A stretch of 17,381 nt of DNA from Candidatus Atribacter alterifermentans. GTDB lineage: Bacteria; Atribacterota; Atribacteria; Atribacterales; Atribacteraceae. This document shows positions 12,793 to 17,381 of this stretch, piece after piece. The stretch is taken from assembly GCA_012517635.1 (NCBI GenBank), contig JAAYUP010000319.1, positions 1 through 17,381 of the forward strand, given 5' to 3'. Position 1 is the first letter of the stretch; every line of letters starts with the position of its first letter. The position numbers and the translations under genes are program-made. The notes under the pieces are model-generated. The model was not told the origin of the DNA. It searched no databases and worked only from the letters and a program-made list of their open reading frames with translations.

Positions 12793-14778
12793 ATGCGGCG
12801 TTTAATCTTTTTTCTCTTCTTATTAATTTGTCTTCCTTTTTCAGTTAATGCCGAGGAAAAGGCCATTGAACTAACTGGAGAACGTCTTACCTATCATGGT
12901 GATGGAGAAGAAATAATCGCCATCAATGGAAAATTGACCTATCAAGATATTGTTCTGGAAGGGCAAAAAATTCACATCTTCCTTCAGAAAAAACAGCTGG
13001 AAGCCACCGGAGATGTTGTCGTTACCGAAAATAAAGAACAGTTTTATGCCAGTCAAGCCAATTTTAATTGGGATACTGAGAGTTGGGAATTCTTCGATGC
13101 TTCATCAGAATTTACTGGAAGATCAATCGTTGGAAAAGTTTTTTTTCGGGGAAAAAATCTTACTCGTGAACCAGATCTAACCACTGTAGATGATGCATTC
13201 ATGACTTCTTGTGATTTAGAAAAACCCCATTATCATATCGATGCCCAAAAAATTGAAATTATTCCGGATAAGAGGGTTATTTTACATGGTATATCTTATT
13301 GGGATTTTGGATTTAAAATTTTTACCCTTCCGTACTATGTAATATTTCTCGATAGAAAGGAACAACTCCCATTTATTCCTATTATTGGACAATCGTCTTC
13401 ATATGGTTTTTATGTCAATCTTTTTTTCAATTATTTCGTTAACTATGATTCCTATGGAACAGTTTATCTCGACTGGTACCAGAAAGATGGTTGGGGGATT
13501 GGAGTTCGTCATTATATTGAACATCAGGACCCCTATGAAAAAGGCCAACTTTATCTCTATTATAGAGATCCAAGTGAATCCCAGAGTACTCTGAAAGCCA
13601 ATATTCAATATCAGAAAAAACTTGATCAATACACCGATCTGACTTTCAACACCGATTATAATCTTCTCCTCGACGATCAAAAAGACACTATCTCCAGTCA
13701 ATTGGCCATTATTCACAAAAAAGGGCGGTCAACCACCCGCCTCAACCTTTCTTATAACTCTAACGCCAGCAATGAAAATTCCAATTTGGCTTCATATCTC
13801 AATTACACCTATGATTTTGGAGATAAATTAATTGGAACGCTTATTTTGGATTATAAAAGGCTTTCCCAATGGGGAAATTATATTGATGAAGACCTAAAAT
13901 ATCAGGCTTCATTTCAAAAATCCTCGGGAAGCATGGTTTATGCTCTCCGCTATGATGGACATGCCGATCCAGAAGGTGATTTATTCACCGGCGATCCCGG
14001 CAGGTATTTTTTCAAAATTCCTGAATTTGAAATCGCCGGGAGTCGAACCCGAATTGGAAAATCTGATTTTTATTATAAAACCAGTTTTGTGGGAGGACAC
14101 TATTATGAAGAAGAAACCAATGTCCGTGATGAACGTTACCGATTTCAGCTTCAGTTAGACGGAACCAACCAAATTGGAGAAAATACCACCTTAAAACCTT
14201 CGATAAATTTCATTCAGGATTTTTATGGAAATGGCTTCGCTCGCTATATCTGGGAAGGAAATATTTCTTTAACTCAATTACTTTCAGACCAAGGAAGAAT
14301 TTCTCTTAATTATAACCGAAGTGGTTATGACGGAGCGACACCCTTTAAAACCGATTACACCACCAGAGAAACCAATTATGCGAGTTTGAGTGCTATATAC
14401 AAAAGCAACGACTGGGAAATCGGAATTGAATCTGGTTATGACTTTTTAAATCAAGATTTTACCGATACCATATTCAGCCTCAAATATTATGAAAATGACG
14501 AGCATTCCATCACCTTGAAAGGGAGCTATGATTTTGATACTGGTGATTGGTTGGGTTTGGCAGTTGACACAACTTGGAGAATCAATAAAGATTGGAAATT
14601 GTCGATTGATGGAACGTGGAATCTTACCAATGGTGATCTCCAGGGTTTAGAAGTTGGAGTCACACGTGATCTTCATTGTCGAGAAGTTACTTTTTATTAT
14701 GACAAACCTCGAGACACTTTCTGGCTTGAATATACCATTAAGGCTTTTCCTTCTCAAAAAGTTACTTTGGGAGGATAG
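12793..14778 (+). CDS. lptD: LptD-like outer-membrane LPS assembly protein
   Basis: A 661-residue outer-membrane protein of the LptD (Imp/OstA) family. In diderms LptD inserts lipopolysaccharide into the outer leaflet. A signal peptide (1-20, ending SVNA) is followed by a periplasmic OstA-like jellyroll (about 22-125: ELTGERLTYHGDGEEIIAING, LEATGDVVVTEN). The LptD-typical link follows: TSCDLEKPHYHIDAQKIEI (138-156), then FTLPYYVIFLDRK. From about 200 on, alternating aromatic beta strands form the barrel, ending with TRDLHCREVTFYY and IKAFP, the usual LptD C-terminal strand motif. Length is on the short side (E. coli 784). The mature protein has exactly two cysteines, Cys140 and Cys629. ATG 12793 lies 6 bases after the lptA-like stop. 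Confidence 0.88.
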   Translation: MRRLIFFLFLLICLPFSVNAEEKAIELTGERLTYHGDGEEIIAINGKLTYQDIVLEGQKIHIFLQKKQLEATGDVVVTENKEQFYASQANFNWDTESWEFFDASSEFTGRSIVGKVFFRGKNLTREPDLTTVDDAFMTSCDLEKPHYHIDAQKIEIIPDKRVILHGISYWDFGFKIFTLPYYVIFLDRKEQLPFIPIIGQSSSYGFYVNLFFNYFVNYDSYGTVYLDWYQKDGWGIGVRHYIEHQDPYEKGQLYLYYRDPSESQSTLKANIQYQKKLDQYTDLTFNTDYNLLLDDQKDTISSQLAIIHKKGRSTTRLNLSYNSNASNENSNLASYLNYTYDFGDKLIGTLILDYKRLSQWGNYIDEDLKYQASFQKSSGSMVYALRYDGHADPEGDLFTGDPGRYFFKIPEFEIAGSRTRIGKSDFYYKTSFVGGHYYEEETNVRDERYRFQLQLDGTNQIGENTTLKPSINFIQDFYGNGFARYIWEGNISLTQLLSDQGRISLNYNRSGYDGATPFKTDYTTRETNYASLSAIYKSNDWEIGIESGYDFLNQDFTDTIFSLKYYENDEHSITLKGSYDFDTGDWLGLAVDTTWRINKDWKLSIDGTWNLTNGDLQGLEVGVTRDLHCREVTFYYDKPRDTFWLEYTIKAFPSQKVTLGG

Positions 14779-14808
14779 ATTCTCATACCACTAAGCGGTA
14801 TGAGAATC
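14778..14808 (+). promoter_or_regulatory. perfect 12-bp hairpin after the lptD-like gene
   Basis: GATTCTCATACC (14778-14789) pairs perfectly with GGTATGAGAATC (14797-14808), loop ACTAAGC. It begins at the last base of the TAG stop. No T-run follows, so it is not a standard terminator; an RNA-stabilising or processing hairpin between lptD and the lipoprotein gene is more likely (inference). Confidence 0.55.
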
Positions 14809-14842
14809 GAAACAGAAAATTATTCATTAAGGAGAAATCATT

Positions 14843-15388
14843 ATGAAAGGAAAATCGCTACCTATACTAATATTAGCCGTCTTGGTAACAAGCATTATAG
14901 TCGCCGGTTGTGCCCGTGGTGACCAGCCAAGTTGGGGAGAAATTGGAAAAACCATGACTGTTCAAGGAATTATGAGAGGATTAGCTTCGTCACAATTTAT
15001 TTATTATTTTGTTTTTGACACTGACGGCAATATCCTGACTGGTCCTAAAGCTGACCCCAATACCTGGGATAATTACTATGTCGCCCGTTATGAGGGAGGT
15101 AATTTCTACTTAAAAAAACCCGATGGAACTCAAATTTTCATCAATGATGCCAGTGTCAATGATGTAACTGTAACTATGACAATTAATTTAGAAGAACTCA
15201 ATAGTCCGAGTTCCATTGAATTCATGGCAGTAACTACCGATATACAGGGAAATGTTCTTGACTCACTCAGCAACTATCGAGTTCTTAAAATTCAATACCA
15301 GAGATTTTTTTCTTTTACAGATACGACCGGCGAAACCAGCGAAACGGGTGCTGATATTTCACGCATCGAAGTCGAAGTGCAATTTTAA
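14843..15388 (+). CDS. small lipoprotein of unknown function
   Basis: A 181-residue lipoprotein. The N-terminus MKGK, a hydrophobic stretch and the lipobox VAGC with Cys23 are clear; cleavage before Cys23 and lipid attachment would anchor it to a membrane. After that, residues 35-160 look beta-rich: MTVQGIMRG, QFIYYFVFDTDGN, YYVARYEGGNFYLKKPDGT, VTVTMTINLEEL and IEFMAVTTDIQGNVLDSLSNYRVLKIQ. The tail is Thr/Glu-rich (TDTTGETSETGADI) followed by IEVEVQF. I do not recognise a family. ATG 14843 has AAGGAGA at 14829-14835, 7 bases upstream. It lies 65 bases after lptD on the same strand, with the 12-bp hairpin between them, so it may share the lptA-lptD transcript. A link with envelope assembly is only positional. 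Confidence 0.75.
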   Translation: MKGKSLPILILAVLVTSIIVAGCARGDQPSWGEIGKTMTVQGIMRGLASSQFIYYFVFDTDGNILTGPKADPNTWDNYYVARYEGGNFYLKKPDGTQIFINDASVNDVTVTMTINLEELNSPSSIEFMAVTTDIQGNVLDSLSNYRVLKIQYQRFFSFTDTTGETSETGADISRIEVEVQF

Positions 15389-15453
15389 TTGTATCCAATC
15401 CTGAAAATATCATCAAATGAATTCCCCCATTGAGGGGGGTGTGCCTTTCATCC

Positions 15454-15603
15454 GTCATCCTGATCGGTGTTTTCCGCGTGAGGATCTCATCTAACACCAC
15501 ACCCTTCATCATGAGTCCTCGTTTTTCGAAGGCGTGAGGATCTCATCTGACACTCAGGCGTCATCCTGAGGCTTCGTATTCAGAAGCCGTGAGGATCTCA
15601 TCT
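15454..15603 (+). repeat. three tandem hairpin units with ~55-base period
   Basis: The 15-base GTGAGGATCTCATCT occurs exactly three times, at 15478-15492, 15534-15548 and 15589-15603, i.e. 56 and 55 bases apart. Each is preceded by a diverged GTCATCCTGA-type segment. In unit three GGCTTC (15570-15575) pairs with GAAGCC (15583-15588), and ATCCT pairs with AGGAT, forming an imperfect long hairpin. Confidence 0.75.
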
Positions 15604-15630
15604 TTTGATTTTTTTTAAAAAAACATGAAA

Positions 15631-15669
15631 TGAGATTGCCATGTCACTCCGTTCCTCGCAATGACGGAG
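15631..15669 (+). repeat. dispersed repeat, forward copy of 11841-11881
   Basis: TGAGATTGCC, then GTTCCTCGCAATGACGG. Internal complementary arms are ATTGC with GCAAT and CTCCGT (15647-15652) with ACGGAG (15664-15669). I recall sequences of this type (GATTGCCACG...CCTCGCAATGACG) as widespread intergenic palindromes in many bacteria. Confidence 0.65.
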
Positions 15670-15686
15670 CAGGAAAAAACTCAAAT

Positions 15687-15711
15687 CCCCCTAATCCTTT
15701 TCTAAAGGGGG
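15687..15711. repeat. CCCCCT/AGGGGG hairpin repeat
   Basis: CCCCCT (15687-15692) pairs with AGGGGG (15706-15711) around TTTTCTAA. It is similar in design to the TTTGGATAAAGGGA hairpins but too diverged to call the same element with confidence. Confidence 0.5.
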
Positions 15712-15743
15712 AGGTAAATTTTTGAGCGGATTTTTTCGTCGTG

Positions 15744-15802
15744 TTGTCGCTAGGCGATATAAAAGTCTATACTATAGAAAAATTTTAGCAAATACCAGGA
15801 GG
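15744..15802 (+). promoter_or_regulatory. promoter and ribosome site of the C11 protease gene
   Basis: TTGTCG (15744-15749) and TATACT (15768-15773), spaced 18 bases, would start transcription near 15780. CCAGGAGG (15795-15802) lies 5 bases before the TTG start at 15808. Confidence 0.55.
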
Positions 15803-15807
15803 TTTTT

Positions 15808-17025
15808 TTGAACACTCATATACAAAAAACACGAAAGCCTAATATTTATTACTGGTTTATTGTTGTTTTTGCCCTTCTTTTTCTCGCCTTTATCCTCAAT
15901 GGTTGCATTGGTCCAGTCAGCCAATTACCCGGTTATGAAAAAACGAAAGCTCATTGGACAGTTATGATTTTCCTCAATGGCGATAATGACCTTGATAATC
16001 AAGCGATAGCTGATCTTCATTCTATGGAAATAGTCGGATCGAGTGATAAGGTCAATATTTTAGTTCAACATGACTCATTACAAGGACCAGCAATCCGATA
16101 TTTTGTCGAAAAAGATAGCGATCCTTTAAAAATGAACTCGAAGGTTCTCCAGCATTTGGGTGAAATTAACATGGGTGATGCCAATAACTTAGTTGATTTT
16201 ATTCGATTCTGTGCCCAAAATTATCCAGCTGATAAATATGTCCTTATTCTTTGGAATCATGGGTCTGGTTTTAAAGGAAAAAATATTTCCTTTGATCAAA
16301 CCTCCAACAACGATTCTATTACCATTCCTGAATTAGGTCAGGCATTGCTGAGAGCAAAATCTATTCTCAGCAAACCAATCAATCTACTTGGTATGGATGC
16401 CTGTTTAATGGCTATGATAGAAGTAGCCTATGAAGTCCGGGAGAGTTCAAACCTGATGGTCGCATCTCAAGAAAGTGTTCCAGGAGATGGGTGGGATTAT
16501 GCTACCTTTCTTGAAAGTCTCGTCACCAACCCAACCATGAATGAAAACCAACTCGCCTATATCATTGCCGATAGTTTTATGAGTCAATTTCCTTTACAAG
16601 ATGTAAACATTTCAGTTACCGATCTCAACCAATTGGAAGAATTAACAACCAGTATTGGACAGCTATCCAAAGCCATTTTATCGGATAATCAAACCTCACC
16701 ACAAATTTATATTGAGGTTGGGGATACCAGCCAATACTATAGTGATTATGACTTTATCGATTTGGGTGACTTTTCTCAACTCCTTGCAACAAATAGTAGA
16801 GTTCGATCTTCAGAGGTAAAATCTGCAGCCTTTACGATTAATACTTTTCTTTCTCGTGTTGTTCTTTATAATAGAATTCACGGTTCTGGTGTGGAAAATT
16901 CCCATGGTCTGAGTATTTATTTTCCCTATAAATCTTACAATCCACAATATGAACTCCTCGCCTTTAATAGGGAAACGTTTTGGAATCAGGTTGTTCTAAA
17001 ATTATTTGCCTTCAGGAAAAAGTAA
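15808..17025 (+). CDS. clostripain-family (C11) cysteine protease lipoprotein
   Basis: A 405-residue protein of peptidase family C11. A long N-region (NTHIQKTRKPN) and hydrophobic segment end in ILNGC, so Cys33 is a likely lipid anchor, with Asn at -2 a slightly unusual lipobox. The protease core opens with HWTVMIFLNGDNDLDNQA (49-66). The catalytic pair is His151 in LILWNHGSGF and Cys199 in LLGMDACLMAMIEVAYEV. Asp197 matches the S1-pocket Asp of characterised C11 enzymes, which cut after Lys/Arg. QESVPGDGWDY (221-231) is also typical. Lys residues at 156, 158, 184 and 189 between His and Cys could serve as self-processing sites (inference). The start is TTG, preceded by CCAGGAGG. The gene stands alone after the repeat patch. 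Family assignment is firm; substrate unknown. Confidence 0.9.
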   Translation: MNTHIQKTRKPNIYYWFIVVFALLFLAFILNGCIGPVSQLPGYEKTKAHWTVMIFLNGDNDLDNQAIADLHSMEIVGSSDKVNILVQHDSLQGPAIRYFVEKDSDPLKMNSKVLQHLGEINMGDANNLVDFIRFCAQNYPADKYVLILWNHGSGFKGKNISFDQTSNNDSITIPELGQALLRAKSILSKPINLLGMDACLMAMIEVAYEVRESSNLMVASQESVPGDGWDYATFLESLVTNPTMNENQLAYIIADSFMSQFPLQDVNISVTDLNQLEELTTSIGQLSKAILSDNQTSPQIYIEVGDTSQYYSDYDFIDLGDFSQLLATNSRVRSSEVKSAAFTINTFLSRVVLYNRIHGSGVENSHGLSIYFPYKSYNPQYELLAFNRETFWNQVVLKLFAFRKK

Positions 17026-17381
17026 TTTTTTTTCATTAATTTGGATTAAGGGACTTTTCATTTTTTAAATAATTTGTTATGGTATGGTATAGAAAGAAAG
17101 GGGCTTTTGACTGAGGTTGTTTTCTCATTTCTTTTTTTACTTTTTTTTCAATAAATTGTAGTCTTTTTTTGTTTTTTATCGTATATTATACGTGAGTGCA
17201 TGAATCATGGCGATCTCGTCTCAAACTCCAAAGGGCAATGAAAGGAGGTGCTGCGAATTGGTAGGCCCAGGAGAGGAGACGGAGAAAGAAGCTGAAAGCC
17301 TCAAAACAAGAGGGATCTGAAGAGGAAACATGGAGACTCTTGAATGACCCCTCCTTGGAAGGGCAGACAGCTCAATATAAT
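17026..17381. other. right-edge noncoding or leader sequence
   Basis: No complete gene is supported. T-rich sequence (17026-17175) leads to an inverted repeat CGTATA-T-TATACG (17180-17192), then a purine-rich block. AAGGAGG at 17242-17248 looks like a strong ribosome site; the first frame after it, TTG at 17258, stops after 20 codons. CCTCCTT (17350-17356) is its perfect complement, and AGCTG (17290-17294)/CAGCT (17368-17372) and CAAGAG (17307-17312)/CTCTTG (17337-17342) nest inside. It may be a structured leader or RNA gene continuing past the window. Confidence 0.4.

Larger units (their letters stand above)
15389..15743. other. noncoding patch of dispersed repeats
   Basis: About 350 bases with no credible gene. 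Order: a C5/G6 hairpin (15424-15439), three tandem units ending GTGAGGATCTCATCT (15454-15603), a T8/A7 tract with flanking ATCTCAT/ATGAGAT arms (15595-15636), a repeat shared with 11841-11881, and a CCCCCT/AGGGGG hairpin (15687-15711). This looks like a nest of small non-autonomous elements. Confidence 0.65.

Noticed and set aside
13399..13716. 105-codon minus-strand frame inside the lptD-like gene
   Set aside because: It is antisense to a well-supported gene and lacks any family motif; a shadow of the beta-strand codon pattern.
14036..14052. tRNA T-arm-like sequence (CGGGTTCGACTCCCG on the minus strand)
   Set aside because: It lies inside the continuous lptD-like coding frame, and no acceptor, D or anticodon arms fit around it.
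15454..15603. CRISPR-like array (three 15-base repeats at regular spacing)
   Set aside because: The repeats are too short, the 40-base intervals are themselves related hairpin sequences, and no cas gene is present.
17221..17300. Resemblance to the 5' part of 23S rRNA (GGCAATGAAAGGAGGTGCTGCGAAT)
   Set aside because: Only a short stretch looks alike; the expected flanking 23S sequence is absent.

Overview
The window reads like chromosome of an AT-rich, anaerobic, Gram-negative-type (diderm) bacterium. Paired LptA/LptD-like genes imply an outer membrane that receives lipopolysaccharide. Two lipoproteins and a secreted Ig-domain protein add to the envelope theme, and the intergenic spaces are full of small hairpin repeats. 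The gene mix and style remind me of uncultured or little-cultured thermophile-associated diderms such as Atribacterota. That placement is a guess from gene content, because no rRNA or marker gene is present.

Layout. (1) 1-1136, minus strand: a SagB/ThcOx-type nitroreductase-fold gene, followed by the start of a family-5 (peptide/nickel-type) ABC substrate-binding protein that runs off the left edge. (2) 1281-3654, plus strand: a tightly packed trio of DUF2007 protein, exported alpha/beta hydrolase and DUF401 membrane protein, with gaps of only 4-6 bases. (3) 3655-3980: a noncoding stretch with a long palindromic repeat and a very G-rich hairpin/G-quadruplex candidate. (4) 3981-7499: a complete corrinoid (vitamin B12) uptake unit made of promoter, cobalamin riboswitch, BtuF-like binding protein, BtuC-like permease and a BtuD-like ATPase with an extra C-terminal domain. 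(5) 7787-9390: a secreted DUF4384 plus tandem Ig-like protein closed by a strong intrinsic terminator. (6) 9581-11730: a 506-residue protein of unknown function whose 3' end overlaps that of a convergent endonuclease III gene by 28 bases. (7) 12091-15388: LptA-like, LptD-like and small lipoprotein genes in one direction. (8) 15389-15807: a dense patch of repeats. (9) 15808-17025: a clostripain-family (C11) lipoprotein protease. (10) 17026-17381: noncoding or leader sequence, purine-rich and with nested complementary arms, running off the right edge.

The B12 unit is the most coherent system. A -35/-10 promoter lies just before the aptamer. The aptamer has a perfect 8-bp closing helix, and a hairpin right after it carries a GCGG loop complementary to the aptamer's L5 loop. 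One strand of that hairpin can instead pair with a segment 60 bases downstream, a plausible switch ahead of the btuF ribosome binding site. The permease and ATPase genes follow with a 7-base gap and a 7-base overlap.

I do not see a clearly new defence, CRISPR or mobile system. The best leads are the domain fused to the B12 ATPase, the riboswitch expression platform, the G-rich element at 3853-3884, the several hairpin-repeat families, the structured right-edge leader, and the uncharacterised C-terminal parts of the secreted Ig protein and the 506-residue protein.
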